Numbered from the stretch's first letter, positions 9,159-17,520 are shown. The stretch: 64,000 nt of DNA from Maribacter flavus (GCF_008386635.1 NZ_VUOE01000001.1:1364001-1428000); one strand, 5' to 3'. The notes: generated by a model not told the origin, from the sequence alone. Program-made: numbers and translations.

Positions 9159-9812
9159 GTGGAAATAATTCTCTATATTTTTGTTATTATATTTTTCCTA
9201 CTCCTCGTTGGTCTTGCCCATACCTTCGTAAAAGATTTTAAGGAAATTGTATTAGGTTTGGTTAGTATGTGCCAACCTCGACTGTTTAGACCAATTACTT
9301 GGGTTACAAGCCCGATTTGGTTTGTTGGTTATGGGTTGGAGAAAGCCTTTGGTTGGAATATAATCGAAAAGTACGATGGTTGCGATGGACTTGAAAAATA
9401 CCCTTCAACTGGAAATTTGAAATTGGATTTTTCAAATGGGGACAAAATAATTCTTACCCAAGCTTCTAAAAGAAAAGCGGAATCTGTAATAAGGGTTTTT
9501 CTGGAATTTTATGATGGAGATTTAAAATTTGAGAATTTCAAAATAAGCGGTATTCAAAACTTGAAAATTGATTGTCCAAATCAAATATCTTTTTTTGATT
9601 TCAGTATACTTACCCAACACTTTTGCAACGAAGAAATTAAAAGCTGGGGAATTTTTAAATCTAGTCGGGTGACATATTACTCTTATTCCAATAAAAAGAC
9701 GTTCCACAATATTGTCGGACAAACAACTGACAGGCAGAAGTTCTCGATTTATACTTTGGACGACTTGAACAAAGACCAATATTTACGATTAAATCAGAAT
9801 TTAGAAGTATAA
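9159..9812 (+). CDS. Unknown membrane-anchored protein, AT-rich
   Basis: A 217-residue protein beginning at a GTG, with one strong N-terminal transmembrane segment (residues 3-24) and a soluble C-terminal part rich in Lys, Asn, Phe and Tyr. I do not recognise a family. Codons are visibly more A/T-rich than those of the neighbours (many AAA, AAT, TTT, ATA), which may indicate recent acquisition or weak constraint. No ATG is available before residue 37, so the GTG start is the only one that keeps the hydrophobic segment. A small TTAATA/TATTAA stem lies upstream at 9118-9134. Confidence 0.6.
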   Translation: MEIILYIFVIIFFLLLVGLAHTFVKDFKEIVLGLVSMCQPRLFRPITWVTSPIWFVGYGLEKAFGWNIIEKYDGCDGLEKYPSTGNLKLDFSNGDKIILTQASKRKAESVIRVFLEFYDGDLKFENFKISGIQNLKIDCPNQISFFDFSILTQHFCNEEIKSWGIFKSSRVTYYSYSNKKTFHNIVGQTTDRQKFSIYTLDDLNKDQYLRLNQNLEV

Positions 9813-9911
9813 ACTTTTGACTGGAAACTAATAAATAACGGAGGAAAATATCTAAGCTAAAAACCAGTTCTTTTAATTCCTTTCAGCCACAAGTATAATA
9901 GCTATTTGATG

Positions 9912-10427
9912 TTACCCTTGCATAAAAAGAGCCTTTAGTTCCGTAGCCTCGTTGGGCTTCATTTTGCCCGCCAAGACCAAGCTCAACTGTTTTCTACGCA
10001 GTGCGCCTGCATAGCGTTCCTTTTCCAGATCGGTTTCCGGTTGTAAAGGCGGTACTTCGGTTGGTTTTCCGGTTTCGTCCACGGCTACAAAAGTATAAAT
10101 GGCCTCATTGGCCTTGGTTCTTTTTCCGTTATAACGATCCTCGATCCACACGTCCAAATACACCTCCATGGACGTTGTATAGGCCCGTGAAACGGCCGCT
10201 TCCACCGTAACAACGCTCCCCAAGGGCACCGCCAAATTAAAGGCGACATGGTTGACCGAGGCGGTTACCGTAATCCTCCTACTATGCCTGCCAGCGGCAA
10301 TACTTGCCGCACGGTCCATACGTGCCAACAGTTCCCCGCCAAAAAGGTTCTGGAGGGCATTGGTCTCACTGGGCAGGACCATATCGGTCATGGTTGTTCT
10401 CGATTCTGAAGGCGTTTTCGGTGTCAT
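9912..10427 (-). CDS. Acyl-CoA thioesterase (hotdog fold, YciA/BACH-like)
   Basis: Hydrolyses acyl-CoA to free acid and CoA in the cytoplasm. The 171-residue single hotdog domain shows PSETNALQNLFGGELLARMD near residues 19-38, the standard active-site helix region of the YciA/ACOT7 group, followed by SVNHVAFNLAVPLGSVV, where the ligand-facing strand lies. Chain-length preference cannot be predicted. Monocistronic, with its own -7 element. Confidence 0.88.
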   Translation of the reverse strand: MTPKTPSESRTTMTDMVLPSETNALQNLFGGELLARMDRAASIAAGRHSRRITVTASVNHVAFNLAVPLGSVVTVEAAVSRAYTTSMEVYLDVWIEDRYNGKRTKANEAIYTFVAVDETGKPTEVPPLQPETDLEKERYAGALRRKQLSLVLAGKMKPNEATELKALFMQG

Positions 10428-10443
10428 AGACGAAATTTTTCCG

Positions 10444-10451
10444 CAAAGATA
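10444..10451 (-). promoter_or_regulatory. -7 element upstream of the acyl-CoA thioesterase
   Basis: On the minus strand TATCTTTG matches TAnnTTTG and ends about 16 nt before the thioesterase ATG. No convincing -33 box. Confidence 0.45.
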
Positions 10452-10485
10452 CGAGCAACAAAAATTCTAAGGGAAAATAAGCCGG

Positions 10486-11448
10486 TTATTTTTCGGAAAG
10501 CAGCCAGGCATCCTTGGACTCGCTACCCTTGATGCGACGTAATTCGGTCAGGGCCTTCTTGGGATCTGTAAATCGGTCATAGGTAACCACGTGAAGTCCA
10601 TAGGCATTGGTACCGTAATATGCGGCCTTGTACCCTTTGCTCTGTAGGGAAGCGATTTTTCTGTCGGCATTCGCCTTTACCCGAAAGGCTCCGGCCACAA
10701 TATGGTGTTTGGCGGCCTCTTCTACCTTTACCGAGGCCGTGGAAACGGCATCCACGCTCACCGTGGGAAGTTCCAAAGGAGCGGTGTTGAAAAAAGTAGC
10801 TTCCTGTATCTGTCTTTCAACTTCCTTTTTCGCATCTTCCCTAACTACCTGCTGGGATTGTAATCCGTTGTTGAACACCTGATAGCCCGTAAACCCGACG
10901 GAAATGGCCAACAACAAAATTGCGGCATATTTCAAATACGGCCTAAAACGGGTCTTCTCTCTTTTTTCAGGGCTAATGATAAAGGGAATCTTTTCTTCAA
11001 TGGCTTCTACCTCCTCCTTAAGTACTTCCCGTGTCACGGGAATCGACTTAAACGATGACAATCCAAAGGAAGAAGTAAGGTAATTGACTTCGTAAAAAGG
11101 TTGAAACTGAATCCTGTTTTCGGCATTGTTCCACAATAGGCCAATGTTCTTAAGACTCAGTTTTTCCCCGGCGTTCAAAGTACTTTTCCACTGTTTGGTA
11201 ATCGTTTCTATTTTGGACAGAATATCCTCAAAAGAGGATTTTTCAGCTTCGGCGATGTACGAAACCAGCAGACCGTCGTTCGAAATCAATTGCTCGTTGA
11301 AAGATATGGACTTGGCGGGGGCAAAAAAGGTATTGGTAATGTCGTTGATACGCGCGGAGGTACGCTGTGTAAGGAAGGCCCCAAAGTTGGGCACCACCAC
11401 ACAATTGTATCGATATAGTAATTCGCTTATATAGTGCTCTACGACCAT
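10486..11448 (-). CDS. HU-CCDC81 and SPOR domain-containing membrane protein
   Basis: About 320 residues. The N-terminal part (about 1-135) matches the paired HU-CCDC81 domains of Bacteroidota (ISELLYRYNCVVVPNFGAF, then the second module ending QFQPFYEVNYL). A transmembrane segment lies near 172-192, then a linker. The C-terminal SPOR domain (HHIVAGAFRVKANADRKI... to the end) would bind denuded septal peptidoglycan. It may therefore link the nucleoid or cytoplasm to the division septum. The ATG at 11448 (MVVEHYISELL) is chosen over an upstream TTG. It is divergent from dprA. Confidence 0.87.
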   Translation of the reverse strand: MVVEHYISELLYRYNCVVVPNFGAFLTQRTSARINDITNTFFAPAKSISFNEQLISNDGLLVSYIAEAEKSSFEDILSKIETITKQWKSTLNAGEKLSLKNIGLLWNNAENRIQFQPFYEVNYLTSSFGLSSFKSIPVTREVLKEEVEAIEEKIPFIISPEKREKTRFRPYLKYAAILLLAISVGFTGYQVFNNGLQSQQVVREDAKKEVERQIQEATFFNTAPLELPTVSVDAVSTASVKVEEAAKHHIVAGAFRVKANADRKIASLQSKGYKAAYYGTNAYGLHVVTYDRFTDPKKALTELRRIKGSESKDAWLLSEK

Positions 11449-11480
11449 CGTTGGCAAATATCAAAAAAAATAGGGCTTCA

Positions 11481-11488
11481 CAAAATTA
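11481..11488 (-). promoter_or_regulatory. -7 element for the HU/SPOR gene
   Basis: TAATTTTG on the minus strand, a full TAnnTTTG match about 32 nt before the HU/SPOR start. It forms a divergent pair with the dprA element. Confidence 0.45.
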
Positions 11489-11511
11489 CGGACATAACTT
11501 TTTATTAACAT

Positions 11512-11519
11512 TATATTTG
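11512..11519 (+). promoter_or_regulatory. -7 element for dprA
   Basis: TATATTTG, a full TAnnTTTG match 20 nt before the dprA ATG. No clear -33 box. Confidence 0.5.
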
Positions 11520-11539
11520 TAATCCCTGGTGGATAAAAA

Positions 11540-12658
11540 ATGAGCTTTATACAACATACTGCGGATGAGTTGATTGCAATTTTACGCTTGCAGAACGTAC
11601 CCAATATTGGCGATGTCATTGCCAAAAGATTGATTGCCCATTGCGGAAGTCCGCAGGAAATTTTCAGGCAGAAACAAAACCAGCTATTAAAGATCGATGG
11701 TATTGGCACCTACACGCTAAAACACCTGTACGATGCCGCGAACCATTCCGATGCCGAAAAGGAATACCAATTTATCCTGGATAATGAAATAGAGGTCGCC
11801 TATTTTGAAGATACCGAATATCCCAGGCATCTGCGCAATTGTATCGATAGCCCGATACTTCTATTCAAGCAGGGAAATATCGATTTGGAAGGCCGAAAAA
11901 TCATTAGTGTGGTGGGGACGCGGAACATTACCAGTTACGGTACCGCCTTTTGCGAACAGTTCATTGCCGATTTGATGCCGCTAAATCCCGTAATCGTAAG
12001 CGGGTTCGCCTACGGTGTGGACATCTGCATTCAGCGCGAAGCCATTAATCAAGGCTTGCAGACCATAGGCTGTTTGGCACATGGCCTAAACCAGATTTAC
12101 CCTAAAGTGCACAAGAAATATCAATCCGATGTCCTGCATAATGGCGGGTTCTTTACGGAATTCTGGAGCACCAGCAGTCCGGAACGGGAGAATTTCCTAA
12201 AACGCAACAGGATTATCGCCGGGATGAGCGAAGCGACCGTTGTGGTGGAATCTGCCGAAAAAGGAGGAAGTCTGGTCACAGCAGATATCGCGAACAGTTA
12301 TAACCGCGACGTGTTCGCCCTTCCGGGAAGAAGTACGGATAAATACAGCGTTGGCTGCAACAACCTCATCAAGCAACAAAAGGCCCAGATGTTGACCTCA
12401 GCGGCAGATCTGATCTATCTTTTGAACTGGGACCTCCAGGAAACCCATGCCAAAGCCGTTCAAAAGCAATTATTCATTGATCTGGACGAAATAGAACAAA
12501 GAATTTATTCCTATTTACAACGGGAGGGAAAACAATTGCTGGACAGCATAGCGTTCGATTGCCAATTGCCCATTTTTAAGACCTCTGCAACCTTACTTTC
12601 CATGGAAATGAAAGGGGTCATACGGCCCTTGCCGGGTAAATTGTTCGAGGCGGTGTAG
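11540..12658 (+). CDS. dprA: DNA-processing protein DprA
   Basis: Loads RecA on incoming single-stranded DNA during natural transformation; also annotated smf. The order is an N-terminal helix-hairpin-helix region (about 1-75), the Rossmann-like DprA domain with SVVGTRNITSYG, VSGFAYGVD, NRIIAGMS and EKGGSLVTA, and a C-terminal winged-helix domain (about 310-372). The 372-residue length is typical of Bacteroidota members. recA itself is 6 kb away, so there is no operon link. Confidence 0.95.
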   Translation: MSFIQHTADELIAILRLQNVPNIGDVIAKRLIAHCGSPQEIFRQKQNQLLKIDGIGTYTLKHLYDAANHSDAEKEYQFILDNEIEVAYFEDTEYPRHLRNCIDSPILLFKQGNIDLEGRKIISVVGTRNITSYGTAFCEQFIADLMPLNPVIVSGFAYGVDICIQREAINQGLQTIGCLAHGLNQIYPKVHKKYQSDVLHNGGFFTEFWSTSSPERENFLKRNRIIAGMSEATVVVESAEKGGSLVTADIANSYNRDVFALPGRSTDKYSVGCNNLIKQQKAQMLTSAADLIYLLNWDLQETHAKAVQKQLFIDLDEIEQRIYSYLQREGKQLLDSIAFDCQLPIFKTSATLLSMEMKGVIRPLPGKLFEAV

Positions 12659-12663
12659 GATTT

Positions 12664-12780
12664 TTACAGACCACACGGTTTGTCTGCATTGGGACCCAAA
12701 TTAAAATGGACGGGCTTTACGCCATTCACCGATAAAGAACGGAGCCTTACCGTTCCTTTCCAAAAAATTGAATGCAACAT
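12664..12780 (-). other. Possible gene remnant or micro-ORF (38 codons)
   Basis: A minus-strand frame starting ATG at 12780 and ending TAA at 12664-12666. The second half (VRLRSLSVNGVKPVHFNLGP) reads like the C-terminus of a real protein rather than random sequence. Nothing upstream continues it in frame. A perfect palindrome lies 9 nt before the ATG. It may be the tail of a deleted gene or a very short leader; I cannot assign it. Confidence 0.25.
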
Positions 12781-12789
12781 AAAACACAA

Positions 12790-12821
12790 AACCGACCAGC
12801 TGGTCGGTTAACTTAAATTTG
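12790..12821 (+). promoter_or_regulatory. 20-bp perfect palindrome overlapping a promoter-like element
   Basis: AACCGACCAGCTGGTCGGTT (12790-12809) is a perfect 20-bp palindrome, followed 4 nt later by TAAATTTG (12814-12821), a full TAnnTTTG match on the plus strand. The palindrome would cover the -33/spacer region, as an operator does. ACCGACC/GGTCGGT half-sites resemble those of several TetR-family regulators, but no TetR gene is in the window. Downstream there is only a 24-codon frame (12822-12896). Confidence 0.5.
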
Positions 12822-12929
12822 ATGCTTTTATCCTTTGAAAATTCAGGAGGCCCAATTACAAAAAGTAAGGAACAAATTCCCCTCCGCCCGTGGTGAGCGC
12901 TGGTAAAGTATCGAAGGGAGTAAGTGGAC

Positions 12930-13898
12930 CTAATACCCCAACTTTTCCCGTACCCTGGACAAAACGCCGTCTGCCACTTTTTTGGCCTTTTCGGCTCCCA
13001 GGGCCAAAGCTTCGTCCACTTCGTCCAAATGGTTCATATAGTACTCAAATTTTTCCCGGGGTTCCTCAAACTTGTTCAGAAGCAGTTCGTACAAGGCCTG
13101 TTTGGCATGCCCATATCCATAATTGCCTCCCAGATAGTTCGCGGTCATCTCTTCAATTTGAGACTTGGAAGCCATTAATTTATAGAGGGCGAACACATTG
13201 TCCCTAGTTGGGTCCTTGGGATCTTCCATAGGGGTACTATCGGTTTGGATGCCCATTATCTGTTTGCGCAGTTTTTTATCGGGCTGAAACAAATTGATAA
13301 GATTCCCCCTGCTTTTACTCATTTTGGCACCATCGGTCCCCGGAACGTACATGGTCTCTTCCTGTACTTTTCCTTCGGGAACCACAAAGGTCTCTCCCAA
13401 TTGCGCGTGAAATCGGTGCGCTACGTCCCGTGTCATTTCAATATGTTGCAATTGGTCCTTTCCAACCGGGACGATGTGGGCATCATACAGCAGAATATCC
13501 GCGGCCATAAGCATGGGATAGGTGAATAAACCGGCATTTACATCTTCCAGCCTATCGGCCTTGTCCTTAAAGGAATGTGCCAGCGTAAGTCGCTGATAGG
13601 GGAAAAAACAACTCAAGTACCACGAAAGTTCCGTTACCTGGGGAACATCGCTCTGTCTATAAAAAACGGTTTTGTTGATATCTAGGCCAAAAGACAACCA
13701 GGCAGCGGCTATGGCATAGGTATTTTCACGCAGGACCTCGGCATTCTTAATCTGGGTAAGGGAATGCATATCTGCAATAAACAAAAACGATTCGTTCTTT
13801 GGGTCGCTCGCCATTTCTATGGCCGGTATAATGGCCCCAAGGATATTTCCTAAATGGGGCGTGCCGGTACTTTGGATACCTGTTAAAATTCTTGCCAT
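12930..13898 (-). CDS. trpS: Tryptophanyl-tRNA synthetase
   Basis: Class I synthetase that charges tRNA-Trp. The HIGH-type motif is TPHLGN at residues 13-18 and the KMSKS loop is intact (GAKMSKSRGN, near residue 195). The 322-residue length is standard. Further TrpRS blocks are IADMHSLTQ and VPVGKDQLQHIEMTRD. It has its own promoter match and is divergent from the acyltransferase gene. Confidence 0.97.
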   Translation of the reverse strand: MARILTGIQSTGTPHLGNILGAIIPAIEMASDPKNESFLFIADMHSLTQIKNAEVLRENTYAIAAAWLSFGLDINKTVFYRQSDVPQVTELSWYLSCFFPYQRLTLAHSFKDKADRLEDVNAGLFTYPMLMAADILLYDAHIVPVGKDQLQHIEMTRDVAHRFHAQLGETFVVPEGKVQEETMYVPGTDGAKMSKSRGNLINLFQPDKKLRKQIMGIQTDSTPMEDPKDPTRDNVFALYKLMASKSQIEEMTANYLGGNYGYGHAKQALYELLLNKFEEPREKFEYYMNHLDEVDEALALGAEKAKKVADGVLSRVREKLGY

Positions 13899-13919
13899 TT
13901 GCTAAATTCTATAAGGCGA

Positions 13920-13927
13920 CAAAGGTA
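13920..13927 (-). promoter_or_regulatory. -7 element for trpS
   Basis: TACCTTTG on the minus strand, a full TAnnTTTG match about 21 nt before the trpS ATG. A TTG 17 nt upstream is slightly too close to be an ideal -33 box. Confidence 0.45.
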
Positions 13928-13959
13928 AAACAAATAGAAAAAAACAAGGGTAGAATCGC

Positions 13960-13967
13960 TATTTTTG
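13960..13967 (+). promoter_or_regulatory. Near-leaderless -7 element for the acyltransferase gene
   Basis: TATTTTTG matches TAnnTTTG and ends 4 nt before the ATG at 13972, so a transcript from it would have almost no leader. The same layout is seen at thiL. Confidence 0.45.
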
Positions 13968-13971
13968 ATAC

Positions 13972-14712
13972 ATGGTACTATTCGTGCGCATTGGTCAAAC
14001 GCTCTACCGGATTTGGTTTTACGTGCTTGTGGCCGTTCCAATATTTTTGTTTTTCCCTTTCTTGCTTTTGTTCGCCTCCAAGGAGGAATGGTACCCAAAA
14101 TTCTTTTGGATGGCCAGAAACCTTTGGGCGAAACCCATCTTATATGGCATGGGATGCCCTCCAATGGTCACCTATGACCAAAAAATGAAGCTAGGGAAAA
14201 GCTACATGCTGGTTGCCAACCATACCAGTATGTTGGATATCATGCTGATGCTTTACGTGAGCAAAAACCCTTTTGTATTCGTAGGAAAAAAGGAATTGGT
14301 AAAAATCCCTGTTTTCGGCTTTTTTTACAAAAGAGTCTGCATTATGGTGGATCGCGACAGTACCCAAAGTAGGACGGGCGTCTACAGAAGGGCACAGCGG
14401 CGACTTAATCAAGGCCTTAGTATCTGTATTTTTCCGGAAGGCGGTGTGCCAGATGACGAAAGCATCATCCTGGATACCTTTAAGGACGGGGCCTTTAAAA
14501 TGGCCATTGCCCATAAAATACCTTTGGTACCCATTACCTTTCATGACAATAAAAAGCGTTTTTCCTTCACCTTTTTTAGTGGAGGGCCGGGCTTAGTAAG
14601 GGCCAGGGTTCACGAGTTCTTTGAAACAGGTATTTTATCCGAAGAGGACAAGGGTACCTTGCGTGAGGAGGTCAGGAATGTTATTTATCAAGACCTACTT
14701 TCCTCAATGTGA
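13972..14712 (+). CDS. plsC: 1-acyl-sn-glycerol-3-phosphate acyltransferase (PlsC family)
   Basis: Acylates lysophosphatidic acid to phosphatidic acid at the inner membrane. The catalytic HX4D motif is NHTSMLD near residue 83, the second block is the Gly-rich FPEGG near residue 157, and an N-terminal hydrophobic segment (about 10-36) provides membrane association. The 246-residue length is normal. Flavobacteria often have several paralogs, and a lyso-ornithine-lipid acyltransferase cannot be excluded. Confidence 0.88.
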   Translation: MVLFVRIGQTLYRIWFYVLVAVPIFLFFPFLLLFASKEEWYPKFFWMARNLWAKPILYGMGCPPMVTYDQKMKLGKSYMLVANHTSMLDIMLMLYVSKNPFVFVGKKELVKIPVFGFFYKRVCIMVDRDSTQSRTGVYRRAQRRLNQGLSICIFPEGGVPDDESIILDTFKDGAFKMAIAHKIPLVPITFHDNKKRFSFTFFSGGPGLVRARVHEFFETGILSEEDKGTLREEVRNVIYQDLLSSM

Positions 14713-14723
14713 TATGTTTTCTT

Positions 14724-16235
14724 TTAAAACTTAAAACTGATGCCACTATACACTCCAATGGTATACGGGTTAAAGGTGCCATCAACATTGGAAAAAGTGT
14801 TTAGCTGATACTTGAACACCGGCTCCACGTTCAATTTCAATCGTTGTGAAAATTGATACCCCAAACCAATTCCTAAATTGGCACTGAAGTTAAGGTCGTT
14901 GACATTGTTGGCCTCCCCGATCTGGGTGGTAAGATTACCAGAAGTCAAATCTACGTCGTTGTCCACAAGAAACAGGGAACTCACCCCTCCGATCACATGT
15001 ACACCGAATTTATTATTTACCAACGCATAGCTTACCTCCACGGGAACTTCCAAATAGCCTAATTGTTGTGCCATGACACCGGATCTATTGGCAGACCTAG
15101 CAGATACGTCAAAGGATTTGCTATCCACGTTCAAGGTGGCATTACTAGCCGAGACCACTATGTTTTCAGCGGTTTCCGCATAATTGATGTTGACAATACG
15201 GTTTTCATTAAAGGCGGCCGATAGGGAAGATGTGAAAAACACATCATTGGTATTATACCCATAATCCACCTTGTGAACCCCGGAACGTACCGATAGTTTT
15301 GGACTGATTTCATACGCTACCGATAGCCCATAACTCATATTGACATTACCGGATTTGGAATTTGTACTGAACATGGGACTTACTGGAGATCCCGTTCCAA
15401 TAGCATCAAAATACACAGGCGCGATACTAGGTCCCGCAGACCATCTATTGCCCGATGTTCTGGACGCGACTTTTTCTTCCTCCTCCATGGCCTGAATTTC
15501 TTCATAAAGGGATTTTTTTTCGTCAACACCCTTGGTTTCAGGGTTCTTATTTTTCTCCGCGGAGACTATAGTTTCATTTCTCAAAACTACTTCACCCGTT
15601 CCACTAACAGCATCTTCGCTGGTACCATTTTCTTGAGTATCGTTGGATTGCGTAGTATAAACCGAAGCGACTTCCGTATTTTGCCCGTCCTTTTTAGTCA
15701 AAGATTGCTCGGCAATACCTGTATTCTTGGTAATCTGCTGGCCATCCTGTTTTGTGGCTTCACTATAGGATCGGCCGGAGTGAATGTTGGATTGGGCGTC
15801 CGCAGAATTAACGACTTTATTGGTTGAGATAGTACCATCCGAGTCAGTATCCGTGTCCGCCACGGAAGTTTCATCTATAGTGTTAGAACCATCTTTGGAT
15901 TCGGCACTTCTATTCATTTCGGTTTCACGCCCATTTTCGTTTTTTGTCTGTATAGGGTCTTTTGATAATTGAGGGGTTTCATCCGTTTGTTCCGTATCTG
16001 TTATAATATGGGTGTCCGGTGAAACCTTGCTATTAAAGGGATTAAATAGTAACAATCCAACGATAAGGACTGCCGCCACTCCGGCCAGTTGCCACCACAA
16101 GGGCAATATCCTCTTTTTCCTTTTTTTGTCCAAAGACGCTTCTATGGCAGACCAGACCTTTTCATCAGGTGTTTCCTCAAACCCCTTGAATCTTTCCTGG
16201 AACAATTCGTCTAAATGCTTCTTACTCATTTTCAA
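14724..16235 (-). CDS. Outer-membrane beta-barrel protein with N-terminal inner-membrane segment
   Basis: A 503-residue protein in three parts. Residues 1-43 are soluble and basic at the end (DKKRKKR). A single hydrophobic segment lies at about 46-66. Then comes a roughly 190-residue Ser/Thr/Asn/Asp/Glu-rich linker, and from about 268 to the end an outer-membrane barrel with alternating aromatic strands and a terminal Phe (GISFKF). By the positive-inside rule the N-terminus would be cytoplasmic, so the chain appears to bridge both membranes. It lies 30 nt downstream of an ECF sigma factor gene, so the N-terminal part could be an anti-sigma or sensing element (inference). An alternative start at the third codon is possible. 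Confidence 0.8.
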   Translation of the reverse strand: MKMSKKHLDELFQERFKGFEETPDEKVWSAIEASLDKKRKKRILPLWWQLAGVAAVLIVGLLLFNPFNSKVSPDTHIITDTEQTDETPQLSKDPIQTKNENGRETEMNRSAESKDGSNTIDETSVADTDTDSDGTISTNKVVNSADAQSNIHSGRSYSEATKQDGQQITKNTGIAEQSLTKKDGQNTEVASVYTTQSNDTQENGTSEDAVSGTGEVVLRNETIVSAEKNKNPETKGVDEKKSLYEEIQAMEEEEKVASRTSGNRWSAGPSIAPVYFDAIGTGSPVSPMFSTNSKSGNVNMSYGLSVAYEISPKLSVRSGVHKVDYGYNTNDVFFTSSLSAAFNENRIVNINYAETAENIVVSASNATLNVDSKSFDVSARSANRSGVMAQQLGYLEVPVEVSYALVNNKFGVHVIGGVSSLFLVDNDVDLTSGNLTTQIGEANNVNDLNFSANLGIGLGYQFSQRLKLNVEPVFKYQLNTFSNVDGTFNPYTIGVYSGISFKF

Positions 16236-16265
16236 AACTCATATTTCTACGGATTCCCTATGGAA

Positions 16266-16874
16266 TCAAAAACAATTACCTATAATAATCACCAACCCAA
16301 TAATGGATTGTGACAGTTTACTTTCTATCTTTTCCTTCAACAACATTCTGGCGCGGGCCAAATTGGACTTGGAGGTGCCCACTGTGGTTCCCAACATCTG
16401 ACTGATTTCCTTATGGCTATAACCGTCCAGCACATACAAGTTGAAGGTTGTCCTATATTTATTGGGCAGTTCCTGTATATACCCCAATAAAGATGGAAGT
16501 CCTATATCCGCATAATTGGGCTCTACGGTTACCTCGTCCGGAATATTCTCATTGACTACGCTTAAATACTCCTGCTGTCTGTATTTCTGTAATACCGTAT
16601 TTATTGTAATTCGCTTTATCCAACCTTCAAAAGACCCTTTGGATTCGTACTGCCCAATTTTATCATAAATTGTCATAAAACTATCATGCAGGTTGTCCTC
16701 TGCTTCCGTTTTATTGCGGGAATACTTCAAACAGATACCAAAGAGTACTCCAGCGTATTGCCTGTACAACAGCTCTTGGGCCTTGCGTTCGCCTTTCTTA
16801 CATCTATGTACCAGTTCTTCCTGCGACAAATTAGTTGGTTGTATTTTTACTCTAAATCCGAGATTTATTGGCAC
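16266..16874 (-). CDS. ECF-type RNA polymerase sigma factor
   Basis: A 202-residue sigma-70 family protein. Region 2 (LYRQYAGVLFGICLKYSRN, then DNLHDSFMTIYDKIGQYE) and region 4 (LPNKYRTTFNLYVLDGYSHKEIS followed by LARARMLLKEKI) are both present, and region 3 is absent as in ECF factors. The only suitable start is GTG at 16874. The C-terminal tail ends in a short hydrophobic stretch (IIGLVIIIGN), unusual for the family. It probably forms an operon with the barrel protein downstream and the lipoprotein gene upstream (25-nt gap). Confidence 0.9.
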   Translation of the reverse strand: MPINLGFRVKIQPTNLSQEELVHRCKKGERKAQELLYRQYAGVLFGICLKYSRNKTEAEDNLHDSFMTIYDKIGQYESKGSFEGWIKRITINTVLQKYRQQEYLSVVNENIPDEVTVEPNYADIGLPSLLGYIQELPNKYRTTFNLYVLDGYSHKEISQMLGTTVGTSKSNLARARMLLKEKIESKLSQSIIGLVIIIGNCF

Positions 16875-16899
16875 CTAAGGGTACTCCGAAAATGTTCTT

Positions 16900-17316
16900 T
16901 TAGTTGACGGGTACCTCTACCTCCAAAAACTCAGGTTCGCCATCACTATTCTCCCCCTGATAGAACCTAAAAGTATAGGGTTGGTCATATTTAACTATAA
17001 AGTTAAAGGATGCCTCCTCTTGGATAACCGCTTGGGTACAAGATACCAAATCTGTCATTGCAACACCTATGGCAACTACATTTCTTACGGTCGTATCTTC
17101 CCTGGTCACATCAAAACCTTCATATTGCGTACAACCATCTGGCAATAAATAGGTTACCTTTATCTGATAGGTTTCGTTCAAATTGAAGGATTCCGGTAAT
17201 TCCGCACTTTCTATGCGCAATGCCTTAAAATTAAAGTTGGGTTCATCATCTTCTAGGGAACAACTTCCCAACACCAAAGCGAAAAACGCAACCACTAGGG
17301 TATATTTTTTAATCAT
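16900..17316 (-). CDS. Small unknown lipoprotein
   Basis: About 138 residues with signal MIKKYTLVVAFFALVLGSC and lipobox Cys19, followed by an acidic Asp/Glu stretch. The mature part has two cysteines and a beta-rich composition ending in EVEVPVN. The ATG at 17316 places the signal peptide at the N-terminus; an upstream in-frame ATG at 17379 would bury it. It lies 25 nt upstream of the sigma-factor gene in the same orientation, so it may be part of that regulon. No family recognised. Confidence 0.7.
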   Translation of the reverse strand: MIKKYTLVVAFFALVLGSCSLEDDEPNFNFKALRIESAELPESFNLNETYQIKVTYLLPDGCTQYEGFDVTREDTTVRNVVAIGVAMTDLVSCTQAVIQEEASFNFIVKYDQPYTFRFYQGENSDGEPEFLEVEVPVN

Positions 17317-17520
17317 CGTTACAATTTCTTTTATAAGAAAGATGAAAATACCCCCTAAAGGTTGCGTAGTATCCCCCACTAATTAATGAGGGATTTGATT
17401 TAATAAGATAATGGGACAAAAGGATTGAACTTGTTGGTTCTGGCAATATTTTTGAAATCCTACAGTAAATCGAGAAACTCTTTTCGGATCTAAAACCCCA
17501 TAGATACCTTACAACCGAGT

